Notes: generated by a model not told the origin, from the letters alone. DNA of 64,000 nucleotides from Thermogemmatispora aurantia (GCF_008974285.1 NZ_BKZV01000004.1:542752-606751); one strand, 5' to 3'; shown: positions 9,224 through 19,449, numbered from the stretch's first letter. Translations and numbers: made by a program.

Positions 9224-10003
9224 GTGCCCACCAACCGAACAGTGACCCGTGAAGTCGAAAGGCATGTGACGGCCGTGCTGACCCTGCAGCTTGGCTGGCT
9301 CATGATGCAGCGTCGCCTGATCTCAGCCCGATTGGATCGCCGAACTGTCGAGGGCTTGACCCGGCGCTTTCTCCAGAAATATGGCTGGGACACCTTGAAG
9401 CCCCTGATCGAAGAGACCGTTCAGTCGCTCTTCCTCCGCCAGTTCCAGCGCGAGGCCAGGAACAATCTGCAGCGCTGGGTCCGTCTGGCGAGCAGCCGCG
9501 AGATTGTTCGCCCGCTCAAACGTCTTACCGCGCTCTTTCCTGCCAGCGGCGAAGAGCTGCTCTTTACCGAAGGGATTCTCTTCGGCAGCACGCCTTTTCG
9601 GGCTGCTCTGGACTGGGCAGCTCGTCGTTTTCTTGAGCCGGGCTATCAGCGGCATCGTAAGGTCTTGCTCATCATCTCCGATGGAACGTTCCCCTACGAG
9701 GAATGTGCCTTAATCACTGCCAGATTGTTCAAGCGACGCGGGGTTGTCATCATCAGCGGTCTGATTCATCGCCAGCGGCTGCTTGACCGGCTCGTCCGAA
9801 GCGCACCACCGTATTGGCCCCCAGGAGCCAGATGCATGCTTGAGCTGGCATCAGAACTACCCGAAACAGCAGGTGCGATGGACACGACCGCTAAAAGCCT
9901 GGTTCCATGTGGCAAGAAGTGCTGCTATCAGCTCAACCATGCCGGTCTCCTGGAGCCTTTGTTTGATTTCCTGTTGGATGATCCTGTCGCCGCCGCTGAC
10001 TGA
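9224..10003 (+). CDS. von Willebrand factor A-domain protein, probably partial
   Basis: The frame encodes about 260 residues. The C-terminal half shows a vWA-type strand (HRKVLLIISDGTFPYEE), RRGVVIISGLIHR, YWPPGARCMLELASELPE and a terminal CCYQLNHAGLLEPLFDFLL helix, matching vWA proteins with a C-terminal conserved tail. The N-terminal metal-site motif DxSxS is not visible, so the protein may have lost function or be an unusual member. Start codons are ambiguous (GTG 9224 or GTG 9242); sequence before 9224 has no family character. A decayed second copy lies at 62.6-62.9 kb. Confidence 0.5.
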   Translation: MPTNRTVTREVERHVTAVLTLQLGWLMMQRRLISARLDRRTVEGLTRRFLQKYGWDTLKPLIEETVQSLFLRQFQREARNNLQRWVRLASSREIVRPLKRLTALFPASGEELLFTEGILFGSTPFRAALDWAARRFLEPGYQRHRKVLLIISDGTFPYEECALITARLFKRRGVVIISGLIHRQRLLDRLVRSAPPYWPPGARCMLELASELPETAGAMDTTAKSLVPCGKKCCYQLNHAGLLEPLFDFLLDDPVAAAD

Positions 10004-10379
10004 GCTGGGGCTCCCTGGACTCATCACGGCGCTGATCCGGGCTTCGCGCAGCACCGTCTGGACGCTCTCCCGCATGGCTGAGACCTCCAGGCTCCCTGAG
10101 TCGCTCAGGCTGCTCCCAGGCGTTCTCGCCCCGCCGGGAACGCTGCACCCTGTCAGGACAGGTAGAGAGGAGAGGCGGCGCTCGCCTGTCTGCCGGGAGG
10201 AACGAGCCAGCCCCAACCAGAGCACTCCCACTCGCGCCGGGGCCTGCCCCTTCCAGGGAGCTGAGGCGGGTGGACTGCTCAGCGGCATCTCCCGCGGGTG
10301 AGCGGTGCCATGCTGCGGCCCTCCATGCTGCTCTTGCTGCAAGGAATAGTTCTTACTGCTCTCGCTGCCCAGGCTCGTC

Positions 10380-10561
10380 ACTTCGAGCATCTCGGCACCC
10401 GGCGTTCCACGCAGCGATGCTCGAAGGGCCTCACCAGCCGCTGCAGGGCCTCAGCGGCTGGTATCATGACCGTACAACAGCGGTCACTGCTGACTGCTTT
10501 TTTGGGATGCTCGAAACGGCTTGACGGAGACGGCTCCTGATGCTATCCTGGAGGAGGGGCC
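10380..10561 (+). promoter_or_regulatory. CRISPR leader of the first array
   Basis: The leader contains 10-bp boxes TTCGAGCATC/GATGCTCGAA (10381, 10416 and 10506), an inverted repeat AGCGGTCA-N4-TGACTGCT (10479-10498) and a promoter TTGACG (10521), 17 bp, TATCCT (10544). The first repeat begins about 12 bases after the -10 box. The same arrangement recurs at every other leader in this window. Confidence 0.8.
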
Positions 10562-10890
10562 GTCAGAAGCAGCGAAGAAGCCCGTCTGGGATTGAAACGT
10601 TCTTGGAGCGCCAGGGAGCGGCAAAACGACTTTTGGTCAGAAGCAGCGAAGAAGCCCGTCTGGGATTGAAACATCATCTGGGTGGCCGGGAATCTCCAGG
10701 GGGTCAAGTCAGAAGCAGCGAAGAAGCCCGTCTGGGATTGAAACGTCGGCCAACTGCGGCCCACTCGTCGGCCCTTCCGGGTCAGAAGCAGCGAAGAAGC
10801 CCGTCTGGGATTGAAACGTCGGCCAACTGCGGCCCACTCGTCGGCCCTTCCGGGTCAGAAGCAGCGAAGAAGCCCGTCTGGGATTGAAAC
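10562..10890 (+). CRISPR. CRISPR array 1 (5 repeats, 4 spacers)
   Basis: Five identical 37-bp repeats start at 10562, 10636, 10708, 10781 and 10854. They begin GTCAGAAGCAGCG and end GTCTGGGATTGAAAC. Spacers are 37, 35, 36 and 36 bp. Spacers 3 and 4 are identical, so one repeat-spacer unit was duplicated in tandem. The leader is on the left, so transcription is rightward. No cas gene is adjacent. This repeat differs from those inside the integrated element but matches the lone repeat at 53146. Confidence 0.97.
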
Positions 10891-11569
10891 AGCTGCCTTG
10901 GCCTGGCGGGCACTGAGGGAGGGGAGAGGGGTCACCCAGACAGGACCTGGTGTTTCAGCAGCCAGCCAGCGCTGCACTCGCTGCTCGATCGGTCCGCTCG
11001 GGGCACCGCGTTGGTCGGGTGCCAGTGCGAGGCTGCAGGCCAATGAGATGCTGGCTGGCGCTGCAGTGCAGGGGGGCCAGCAGGGAGGGAGCCGGAGAGG
11101 AGAGTGGGTGCCCCATGAGGTGAGGTGAGCCAGGAGGAGACGGGACAGTCGAGCGGGATCTGGCTCCCTCTCCAGCAGGCGTGGGCATCACGGGCATCAG
11201 CAGCCCCCCTCTCTCTGGACCAGGAGAGGAGCAGCGAGCAGCCATCGGGGGCGGTATGCTGGGGGCGGTGTCTGGCCGTCAAGTCAATGGTCACCCACGG
11301 ACGGCGCCGTCCATGCCTCCCGTTGCTGCTGAATGGCGCGGAACGAGGCACGGTCTGCTCCGGCTGGAAGCCACCTCTGGGGGATTTGTCTGGTGAGGGG
11401 GTGGAGAGCAAGCGGTCCCAGTGTGGCTTGCTCCCTGCCCTGGCAGCCGTCCCTCCACGGAATGCCGCTGCGGGCCCCGACACCGGCTGCCCTGCCAGGC
11501 GCTCCCCTCGCCAGCGGCTTTGGCTTTGCCCCGGGGCCGAAGAGACGCTCCGCCGTCACAGGCCCCTCC
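10891..11569. other. Stretch after array 1 with no supported gene
   Basis: GC-rich sequence with chance open frames on both strands; none has family-like sequence. The next recognisable coding sequence begins near 11570. Confidence 0.4.
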
Positions 11570-11878
11570 TCGGAGCAGGGGCGGGTCTGGATCAACGCCA
11601 CCCAATCTTTCGCTGGGGTCCCAGAGGAGGTCTGGGCCTTCGAAGTCGGCGGCGATCAGGTCTGCGCTCAGTGGCTCAAAGACCGCAAAGGGCGGGTGCT
11701 CACTTTCCAGGACATCGTGCCGTATCAGCCGATCGTGGCAGCGCTGGCGGAAACCATCTAGTTGATGGAACAGATTGACGACGTGATCGAAGAACACGGG
11801 GGCTGGCAGGACGAAGGCAGGCGCAGCGACCAGCTCCCAACAGATCCCCCGGCCGCTCCTGTCAAGGTTTCTTCGTGA
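11570..11878 (+). pseudogene. C-terminal remnant of a type ISP restriction-modification enzyme
   Basis: The frame reads RVWINATQSFAGVPEEVWAF, then VCAQWLKDRKGRVLTFQDI, YQPIVAALAETI, an in-frame TAG (11759-11761), then LMEQIDDVIEEHGGW and a final TGA. This is the conserved C-terminal target-recognition end of LlaBIII-type single-chain restriction-modification enzymes. The helicase, nuclease and methyltransferase domains are absent, so only about 100 of more than 1000 residues remain. It marks a former restriction island next to CRISPR array 1. Confidence 0.75.
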
Positions 11879-12096
11879 GCGATGCGAGCCTGGCTCAGGT
11901 GATGAGCCAGCTCAGAGGGGATGCTTGGGGCAGGTGGCTGTGGTCTGGTTTCCTACGGCCAGAGGTGATCTACTCTGGCGCTGCGGACAGCATTTGCCCC
12001 AGCCTCTGATAGGGATAGTGCTACGTAAGCTGTCACCAGTCGCAAAGTAACTGATGAGGTAGATGACAGAATCCGTGCGCAGTCCCTCCTCTTTTT
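11879..12096. other. Short spacer region
   Basis: No gene or clear terminator was recognised between the restriction remnant and the recombinase end. Confidence 0.3.
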
Positions 12097-12795
12097 TTAC
12101 TGAATGGGGAAGCGTCCCATGACCTGATTGTACTCTTTTTGTGCATCAGCCAGCGAGAGCCGCGAGTAGATTTCCAGAGATTGCCGACTCTCATGACCTG
12201 AGTACGGTTGGATCAGCGCATCATCAATGCCCTGCTTTTTGAGCCAGGTGAACAGAAAATGCCGCCATTTGCGAGGCGACATGGATCGGCTAATCCCCGC
12301 CGCCCTCGCGTAGCGCTCCAGCATTTTGCGCACGCCGCGGTCCGTATACTTCTTCTTGCGCACCGACTCGAAGAGATAGGTCGCCTGCTTCTCACGCATG
12401 CGTTGCATGTGCAAGGCGAGCAGTTCACGGAACGGAACTTGGCGGTCCTTGTCTCCTTTTCCATGATTGATGCGGATCTGGCAGCGTTCCACATCCACAT
12501 CCGCCAGACGAATACTGACCAGCTCACTCACGCGCACTCCGGTATAAAACAAGGTTTTGATCAGGATCATATCGGCGAAGTTGCGTGTTTGCCAGGCGAC
12601 CTGATAAAACTGGCGCAGTTCCTCCTCGGTTGGGACCTCCGGGAGGCGGTGCTCCGCTTTGGAAATCTCTACCTCCAGTTCTGTCCGTAAGGCGCGGAAG
12701 ACGCTCTTGAGATAGGGATAATCCGGTCGTTCAGCTCGCAAATATTTCGCCAGTTCCCTGGCTTTCTTCTTTGGAGAGGTCCGGTGACTGTTCAT
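12097..12795 (-). CDS. Tyrosine recombinase (XerC/D-like), Tn3-associated
   Basis: The 232-residue protein begins [19 protein letters not shown]. It carries the catalytic pattern of phage-type integrases: Arg in [18 protein letters not shown], a lysine-bearing beta turn ([13 protein letters not shown]), a divergent box 2 ([17 protein letters not shown]) and [15 protein letters not shown] containing His and the nucleophile Tyr. The N-terminal core-binding domain is short. Its ATG overlaps the stop of the Tn3 transposase by 4 bases (ATGA), and AGGAGG precedes it, so it is the second gene of the transposon, perhaps its cointegrate resolvase. It appears intact although the transposase is not. Confidence 0.8.
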   Translation of the reverse strand: MNSHRTSPKKKARELAKYLRAERPDYPYLKSVFRALRTELEVEISKAEHRLPEVPTEEELRQFYQVAWQTRNFADMILIKTLFYTGVRVSELVSIRLADVDVERCQIRINHGKGDKDRQVPFRELLALHMQRMREKQATYLFESVRKKKYTDRGVRKMLERYARAAGISRSMSPRKWRHFLFTWLKKQGIDDALIQPYSGHESRQSLEIYSRLSLADAQKEYNQVMGRFPIQ

Positions 12796-14400
12796 GATGC
12801 GGCCTCCTGCCGAATGGGAAGGCGTTCGGTCATATCCAGCCGCAGGATGCCATACGGATTGACGTGGCCGTAGAAGAGCGGCGTCAGAACCCGATAATCT
12901 TCTTTGGTCAGGTACTGGCAGAGGAAAATGATCTTGATCGCGCCCAAGCTCGGAGAGGGCCTGATAGGTCGGATGCTGCAGATTGTTGCGGGTAAAGCGC
13001 CGCAGGATCGCCTCGGTCTCTGCTGTTCCCAGGCGCAGGGCTGTGGCAAACTTGATCATCTCGTCATATTGGTTCTTGATCAGGTCCCAGTCAATCGGCT
13101 TGCTCAAGATGGGTTGCAGATGCTCATACTCGCTGGGATTCCCCGCTTCAGGCCGAGCGAGTTTTTGCGAGGCAATATCCTCAGCCGAGGTAACAAGCGA
13201 AAGCCGAGCAAGTGGCAGAAGGCGAAGGCCACCTCGCTCTGCCCGTGGGTATCCACGTAATTTTTCTGGATCGCCGCGCTGGTGCAATGGCGCAAGATCC
13301 CTTCGATCATCGCTGCCACCTCCGAGGAGGAGCAACTTTTGAGCTGGGAGTAAATGCACACCGACTTCCGTTCCACGTGCCAGTAGATCATGATGCCTGG
13401 CCCCCGGTAACGAATATGCCACTCGGTCAGCAGGTTCTGGTTCCAGGCCCCGAATTTCTTGGAGTCCGAGGCGCAGGCGGTCGTGCCCTCGCCCCAGATC
13501 TCCGCTCGGCGGATCTCAAAAATCGCACTGGCGACGTGGGCAAAGGCGTTGCGCAGTTGTTCTTTGTGGATGTAGCGGCTGTGCACGTAGCGCAGGTCGG
13601 AGTAGGTCGTTTCTGGATCGGCACTGGGCAGGCGTTTGAAGCCAGTATTGGTGCCCAGGCCATAGAGACAGAGCAGGAGCCGCCGGTGCAAGACCTCGCG
13701 CGGCAGTCGTTCGCGGCTGGCCACGCTGGTCAGGAAGTCCAGGAAATCGGTGCGCAGCGCCGTTTCTTTCAGCATATCAAGCAGGTTCGTGTTCGACCAG
13801 CGCTTGCCCACTTCCCGTTTGAGGCTGATCAAGTTGCGCGGCTTCGGTTGGGCCTCCAGGGGCGTGAGCGAAATAGCTTTCTTGCGGTGGGGCAGGAGTC
13901 GCACTTTGCTGCCCAGGCGTGGCATGGCAGCGTCGAGGGAGCGCAGCGCGGCCTGCATGGCAGTTTTGACCTGCTCGATAAAGCGATCCGCTTCGTGCGG
14001 CTAATGCAGGGCATCGTAATAGGTCGCCCGATTCTGCTCAAAATCGGTCGGCAGATCGTCATCGGGGTTGCGGAAGCGATTGGCTCCCACCACCCAGATC
14101 TCCTTCGTGCGCACTTTTTCGCGCAGGGCCTCGAGCACACACATCTCGTAGTTGAGCCGGTTAACCCGCTCGGCGCCGTCGGCCTCTTTCTCGACCACGA
14201 ACTCGCGCCATTTCGGGGCAACCACCTCTTCGATTGGAATGACTTCCTCTTCCAGATAGAGGGGTCGCGGGCTGCGCACATAGTCCTTGACGAGCTGGAC
14301 GGCCCGGATCCCGGGCGGTAAACTCGTTGTTGGAGCGAAAGTCGAGGATGTCTAGCAATTCTGGGACCATGCGGCGGTAATGATGGCTGTAGGAGGCACA
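12792..14400 (-). pseudogene. tnpA: Tn3-family transposase, broken C-terminal portion
   Basis: Successive minus-strand frames encode SSYSHHYRRM-like sequence near 14390, [90 protein letters not shown] and [20 protein letters not shown], the DDE core of Tn3 transposases. It is disrupted by a frameshift near 14300, an in-frame TAG at 14001-14003 and frameshifts near 13190 and 12945. The N-terminal half is missing: homology stops where the MFS leader begins. No terminal inverted repeats were found. Confidence 0.85.
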
Positions 14401-14427
14401 AATAATCGTATGCACAAGGAGGGTCTG

Positions 14428-15696
14428 ATGCAGGCGCAGAACGTGAGTCTCTGGCGTCATCCAAATTTCCTGAAGCTGTGGATTGGGCAAAGCGTTTCGC
14501 TCTTTGGCGACCAGATCACCTTGCTCGCTGTGCCGCTGGTGGCCGTGGTGACGTTGCACGTTCCTGCCGCACAACTGGGTTTCCTCGGCGCTACGGAAAC
14601 CGCCCCGATCCTGGTTCTGGGACTCATGGCAGGGGTTTGGGTCGATCGGTTACCACGGCGCCTGCTGCTGATTGGTGCAGATCTTGGGCGGGCGGTGTTA
14701 CTGCTCCTCATTCCTCTGGCAGCATGGCTCGGCCTGCTGCATATGCTGATCCTCTATATTGTAGCGTTTGGCGTGGGGACGCTTTCTGTCTTCTTTGGGG
14801 TAGCATATCAGGCCTTTCTTCCAACGTTGCTTCCACGCGAACAATTAATCGAGGGCAACAGCACGCTTGAGATCAGCCGCTCAGGGTCTCAGGTGGCTGG
14901 CCCAGCGATCGCGGGCTTCCTGGTGCAATTCGTCACTCCCCCTTTTGCTATTCTTCTCGACGCTGGCTCCTTCCTCTGGTCTGCTCTTTGTGTGAGCCTG
15001 ATCCGCGCACAGGAGCCTGGACCACCACCGCGGCGCGAGCAGCGGCATCTCTGGGCGGAGATGATGATAGGGCTTCGCTTTGTGTTTGGCAATCCGATTC
15101 TGCGAGCGATTGCCGGCTGCACTGGAACCGCCAACCTCTTCGGCAGTGTGATTACGACTATCCTTGTACTGTATTTGGTTCGCGACCTCGGAGCGACTGC
15201 CGGGCTCCTGGGGATTATCTCTGCCAGTAGTAATCTTGGCTTTCTCTTTGGCGCAACACTCGCACGGCGCACTGCCACGCGTTTTGGCCTCGGCAGGACC
15301 CTGGTGGGTGCTCCCATCCTGGCAAGCATCGGCGCCTTGCTCATCCCGCTGGCACGCGGTCCGCTCATGCTCGCTGTGCCCCTGCTTATAGGAGCGCAGT
15401 TCCTGGGGAGTCTTGGGGGGACCATCTATAGTATCAACCAGTTGACATTACGACAGACGATTACCCCGGAACGCCTGCAGGGACGGATGAGTGCAAGTAT
15501 GCGCTTCATTGTGATTGGAGCCATGCCAATAGGCGCACTCCTCGGGGGGATGTTAGGGCAAACCATCGGCTTATGGCCGACATTAGTGGTCGGAGCCGCC
15601 GGTCGATTGTTCCCGGTCCTCTGGGTGTGGTTCTCCCCTATTCGACACACCGCCGATCAATGGCTCGCGAAGGAATCTGCACAACTTCCGGTATAA
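14428..15696 (+). CDS. MFS exporter (MFS_3/EntS-like)
   Basis: The 422-residue protein has about 12 hydrophobic segments and begins MQAQNVSLWRHPNFLKLWIG. It has the family signature GQSVSLFGDQITLLAVPL in helix 1, GVWVDRLPRRLLLIGAD in the 2-3 loop and QLTLRQTITPERLQGRMSAS near residue 350, as in macrolide/enterobactin-type MFS_3 exporters. AAGGAGGG lies 6-8 bases before the chosen ATG; an upstream extension lies in the transposase remnant and was rejected. Drug or siderophore export is likely; the substrate is unknown. Confidence 0.8.
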   Translation: MQAQNVSLWRHPNFLKLWIGQSVSLFGDQITLLAVPLVAVVTLHVPAAQLGFLGATETAPILVLGLMAGVWVDRLPRRLLLIGADLGRAVLLLLIPLAAWLGLLHMLILYIVAFGVGTLSVFFGVAYQAFLPTLLPREQLIEGNSTLEISRSGSQVAGPAIAGFLVQFVTPPFAILLDAGSFLWSALCVSLIRAQEPGPPPRREQRHLWAEMMIGLRFVFGNPILRAIAGCTGTANLFGSVITTILVLYLVRDLGATAGLLGIISASSNLGFLFGATLARRTATRFGLGRTLVGAPILASIGALLIPLARGPLMLAVPLLIGAQFLGSLGGTIYSINQLTLRQTITPERLQGRMSASMRFIVIGAMPIGALLGGMLGQTIGLWPTLVVGAAGRLFPVLWVWFSPIRHTADQWLAKESAQLPV

Positions 15697-16190
15697 ATAG
15701 CACCAGGGAGAGCGCGAATCGATGAAAGGTATCTCCTCTTCGAGTAGTGGTACCAGGGAGCTTGTACTCGCATTCCCCACTACTTTGCGGCTGGTGACAG
15801 CTTACGTAGCACTCCCCCTGAGAGCGTCTCCGTTCCGCCACGGAGAGCTGAACGGTGCCCATAAAGCGTTCAGCATCGTCGTGATCCGTTGGCGTACCGG
15901 CCCGACTCATCGAGCACAACAAATGGGGCACCCTGCTGCTGGCACGGCTGGGATAGGTAGATTGCTTGCGCTTGCGTCTGGCCGCCACCCCTCTTGTTTC
16001 ATCACCCGCTTGGCGCGCTTTTTCCCCATCTTGAGCAGGGCCGCCGGCTTGCGATGGCCCGGCGTGTCATCGATGTCGTGCCACCTTTCGCCAGCGATGG
16101 CGACCTGCTTGCCTTTGTGCGCCTGCTTTCCACGCAGATACAGCCGGTTGCGGGCGATCCCCAATGCTCGTGCCACCTGGCTTTTCGTGT
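15690..16190 (-). pseudogene. Relic of an IS3-family-like transposase
   Basis: Minus-strand fragments in different frames read VARALGIARNRLYLRGKQ, ERWHDIDDTPGHRKPAALLKMGKKRAKRVMK and AARRKRKQSTYPSR, resembling the HTH_21 region of IS3/IS150 orfB, followed by ERFMGTVQLSVAERR, resembling its C-terminal end. The catalytic DDE middle is deleted. The relic sits directly downstream of the exporter. Confidence 0.5.
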
Positions 16191-16570
16191 AGGAGCTGCC
16201 CGGCTGACACCATTGATGACCAGTTCCACGCCGTCCCCACTGCGTGATTGCTATCGGTGGGTGGCCCGCTCCGAAGGCGGGCGCAGCTGCGGAACCCGGC
16301 CAGGGAGTGGTTCAGACGAAGAGGGACGCTGCACGCGGTCGGCCCGGAGGCGCTGATGGTGCTGGAGCTGCTCCCGCTGTTGCTGATGAGGAGAGGGATG
16401 GCGACCAGAGTGGAGCTGGAGCAGGGGCCAGTCCTGCGCGGCTGAGGGGCTGGCAGGTGTGGGCAGCGTCTCCCCTGTGCGCCGGCGAGGCGACAAGGGA
16501 CTGTAGCCCGGTCCAGCCTTGGGCAGGCAGGGTGTGAGAGACTGAGAGACGGGGAGCAGGATGTATGGGA
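16191..16570. other. Intergenic region without recognised feature
   Basis: Only chance open frames are visible, with no signature on either strand. Confidence 0.35.
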
Positions 16571-17248
16571 TCAGTCGCCCAGCTGGCGCCGGAGCTGCTC
16601 GACGAGGTCGCGGCTGCGCTGCGTCGTGGGATGCTCGGGGCCCAGGGCCTGCTCGGTGATGGCGCGGGCCCGCTCAAGCAGCGGGAGGGCCTCGCTGTGG
16701 CGGCCCAGGGTGTAATAGAGGAGAACGAGGGTGTTGAGGGCAGTGGCGGTGTCTGGGTGATCGGAGCCGAGGACGCGCTCGCGGATGGAGCGGGAGCACT
16801 CGGCCAGCGGAAGAGCCGCCTGATAGCGCCCCTGCTCGCGCAGATATCTCACCACCTGCTTAGTCTGTCTTCTGAGGGGGAGAGGCTTCCTCCTCGGCCA
16901 GCTGGCGCGGGACCAGCTGGAAGAGGGGCCCCATTCGAGGGCAGTCCGAGCTGCCACCGCCTGGTCCAAGAACAGGCGGCCTCGAATCAGAGAGAGGAAT
17001 TCATAGGTCCTCTCCGAGAGGGGGCGCCGGCTATTCTTCGGTCGCTGCTCACGAGCCTGGAAGAGGGCTTCCAGGAGGCAGAAATCGTCGTTGCGTATGG
17101 GCCACTGGATCAGGCCAGCCAGATGGGGCAACCGTTCCCTATCCAGCCGCAATTCAAGAGGAGGAGAGAAACGATACAGGAGGTCCTCAAGAGGAGGATG
17201 GGCCTTTTCCTGAGAGTCAACAGAATCCACGGACATGAGCAGTACCAC
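16571..17248 (-). CDS. Tetratricopeptide-repeat protein, probably C-terminal remnant of an NB-ARC/TPR protein
   Basis: In the 225-residue frame, residues 145-210 form two TPR_12 units: HPDTATALNTLVLLYYTLGR and HSEALPLLERARAITEQALG. The N-terminal half (LLYRFSPPLELRLDRERLPH, then LLEALFQAREQRPKNSRRPL) looks like a degraded linker. Such TPR tails follow NB-ARC ATPase domains in large Chloroflexota and actinobacterial signalling or defence proteins. No NB-ARC domain is present. Whether it is expressed is doubtful. Confidence 0.5.
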   Translation of the reverse strand: MVLLMSVDSVDSQEKAHPPLEDLLYRFSPPLELRLDRERLPHLAGLIQWPIRNDDFCLLEALFQAREQRPKNSRRPLSERTYEFLSLIRGRLFLDQAVAARTALEWGPSSSWSRASWPRRKPLPLRRQTKQVVRYLREQGRYQAALPLAECSRSIRERVLGSDHPDTATALNTLVLLYYTLGRHSEALPLLERARAITEQALGPEHPTTQRSRDLVEQLRRQLGD

Positions 17249-17321
17249 CTTTCTCGTTCTGTGAGAACAGATGAGAACAGAGAGTCTGGAAAGGTGGGAT
17301 CATCGGTGACAGATGTCCCCT

Positions 17322-18185
17322 CTAGGAGGAGGTGTGAGTCAGCACTGACGAGAGGAAGCGTTGCTGCAGAAAGGTCACCAGCTCTGTATTAAAGCGCTTC
17401 GGTTCCTCGATGAACGCGGCATGCCCAGTGGGATAGAGCGAGAGGGTGACTGTGGCTCCCGCGTCCTCGAGCTGCCGGGCGATCTGGTGAGCCAGCATCT
17501 GAGGGACCAGTCTGTCAGACTCGCCGTGGATGATGAGCGTTGGCAGCCGAAAGTCGTGCCAGGGAATACTCTCTCTTGCCTGGACGGCTGGCAAGGGAGG
17601 AAGGAGGCTGGCCAGAGAAAGGCGCTGCTCGTCCACTGACTCGAGGAGCCCGGTTAGCGCCAGGCAGCTTCCGCCCAGATGTCGCTCAAACTCTCCGAAC
17701 ACCGGTGGGTTCATCGTCAATCCGGTGGTAAAACGCACCAGCCACGTCAACGGCTCAGACAGGTCGAAGGGCGCGGGAGCATCTGTCCCTGTTCCTGTGA
17801 ATACCTCAGCGAGGCGTTCAAGGAAGAGAGGTGTGCCCACGAACACCAGGCCAGCAATCGTTTGTCTGCGAGGCGATTGACGGAGCAGCTCACCGACCAG
17901 TATCCCTCCCAGCGACCAGCCGACGAGGACCACCGGGAGATAGGCCGGGAAGGGCGAAGCCGCCAGGACAGTAGCGAGCTCCGCTGTCCAGCAACCCAGG
18001 CTCTCCGTCTAGCCGCCCTGGAGCGACCAGGAAGGGGCCCACGTCAGCACGTTCCATCCGGCCTCGGTCAGTGGGAGGATCTGCTTGCGCCAGCAGTAAG
18101 CAGGCTGGAGGAAGCCCGGCACAAGCAGCTCGGTGCCCACGGCAGGGGAGTGCCTTGCAGGGGCGTAGTAGACGGAAAGCTGCAT
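17322..18185 (-). pseudogene. Alpha/beta hydrolase interrupted by an in-frame TAG
   Basis: One frame from ATG 18185 encodes an alpha/beta-hydrolase of 287 codons: ELLVPGFLQPAYCW near residue 18, VVLVGWSLGGILVGELL (nucleophile elbow GWSLGG) near 82, LPTLIIHGESDRLVP (acid) near 219 and YPTGHAAFIEEP (His) near 252. All catalytic positions are present, but codon 59 is TAG (18009-18011), after SWSLQGG. The frame is otherwise clean, so the inactivation is recent or the TAG is a sequencing error. The fold resembles BioH-type carboxylesterases. Confidence 0.7.
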
Positions 18186-18507
18186 TCCTGGACGGTCAGG
18201 GAGAGTGAGCAGACATCCGGATCAGGGAGTCCTACCACAAGAATGTGGCTTCGATCACTTCCTTGGAACGGCTTACACCGGCATCTGGCCCCGGTCATGC
18301 TGGCCTACCGTTTTCTCAGGCGCTCTCGTCTCGCTCTTCCTTCCGGTGAGGTATTTTCCCCCTGCGGCAGGAGAAACTCGCTGCCTGGGGTGCATCGGCA
18401 GGTGCTCCTCTGGCTCTTCCAGGATCTCGTCTGCTGGTTGATTCACACCCAGCAGATCGAGTTCTTCCGTCCCAGGAGAAACTAACAAAGTAGTACCAGG
18501 GCGTCAG
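18186..18507. other. Intergenic region without recognised feature
   Basis: Lies between the broken hydrolase and the convergent end of the TetR gene. Nothing supported was seen. Confidence 0.35.
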
Positions 18508-19104
18508 TCAAGTAACAGAGACAATCGGTGACAAGCCAGCAATCACGACGGCCAAAACGTGCTGGGCCATCACGTCTTTCGCAATGGTCCGGTCTCCCCG
18601 GCTCCACTGCACTGCGGGACCGAAGATGGCCCAACTGATGACCTGCGCCGTGGTTTCTACTGTTTCCCGGCCAATGGGCACCAACGAGGGGACCTGGTTC
18701 AGCCAGCGCACAAAGACCCCCTGGAGTTCTTGCTGCAAAGCGACCTCGAAGAACGGCACAAACTGCCTATCGGCTGGCTTGAGGTGATACTGCCAGAGGG
18801 CCAGAAAATCGAACACGGCGAGAAGAAGCTGGCGCAAGGTGCTCATCTGTAGGGTGGATGTGGCGGGAAGCTGGCTCTCTAACGCATGGTGAAACTTCTC
18901 GCGCATCCAGACCTCTAAGAGGGCATATTTGTCTTCAAAGTGAGCATAAAAGGTAGCCCGGTTAACCGTTGCGCGCTCTGTGATGTCTGCGACCCGGATA
19001 GAGTGAATGGTGCGTCCCTCTTCAAGCAATGAGCTGAACGCTTGCAGCAACAACTGACGAGTCCGTTTGACCCGTGGATCGTTCTCATTCGCCGGTGTGG
19101 TCAT
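18508..19104 (-). CDS. TetR-family transcriptional regulator
   Basis: The 198-residue protein has a TetR HTH: SIRVADITERATVNRATFYAHFEDKYALL (about residues 40-68), with an all-helical ligand domain after it. It is divergent from an NmrA-like gene, and the shared gap carries inverted repeats suitable as its operator, so autoregulation and control of the neighbour are likely. The C-terminal part resembles the TetR_C_7 subgroup. Confidence 0.85.
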   Translation of the reverse strand: MTTPANENDPRVKRTRQLLLQAFSSLLEEGRTIHSIRVADITERATVNRATFYAHFEDKYALLEVWMREKFHHALESQLPATSTLQMSTLRQLLLAVFDFLALWQYHLKPADRQFVPFFEVALQQELQGVFVRWLNQVPSLVPIGRETVETTAQVISWAIFGPAVQWSRGDRTIAKDVMAQHVLAVVIAGLSPIVSVT

Positions 19105-19170
19105 TGTTCCCTCCTTCCCCTGGAAATGTCCTCATCCTCCCCCTTGTGAAAAGCAACAATTGCCTCCCCG

Positions 19171-19278
19171 TGTTGTCTACACAACGATCAGGCTGGTTTG
19201 CTGATTGCTTCCTGTTTAGAGCCAGCTTACTATTCCTCCTGTGTAGTATACACGAAAGTGTTAGTTAGATAACACTTT
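19171..19278. promoter_or_regulatory. Candidate TetR operators in the divergent gap
   Basis: Two inverted repeats are visible. AAAGTGTTA-N6-TAACACTTT (19255-19278) is a perfect 9-bp dyad. The second, around TTGTCTACACAA near 19175, is a smaller dyad with similar bases. Both lie between the TetR and NmrA-like genes, the usual position for TetR operators. Confidence 0.55.
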
Positions 19279-19449
19279 TGTCTATCCGACATCTTTCTGT
19301 TCACTTGCTAGATGTGGTGGCCATCAGATGCAGGGCACCTGTCCCGGCAGGGCGTGTTTTGCCGCAGCGAGAGCACACAAAGATGGAGGAAGGGCTATCT
19401 CAATGCAACCAAGAGTCATTACGCGATCTCTCTCCTGGAGGTGGTTTTC

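Noticed and set aside
9857..10390. Minus-strand frame of 177 residues opposite the vWA end
   Set aside because: No family-like sequence and antisense to a recognisable protein.
11759..18011. Genome-wide amber recoding
   Set aside because: TAG ends several intact genes here and the affected genes are mostly relics with other defects; kept only as a low-interest observation.
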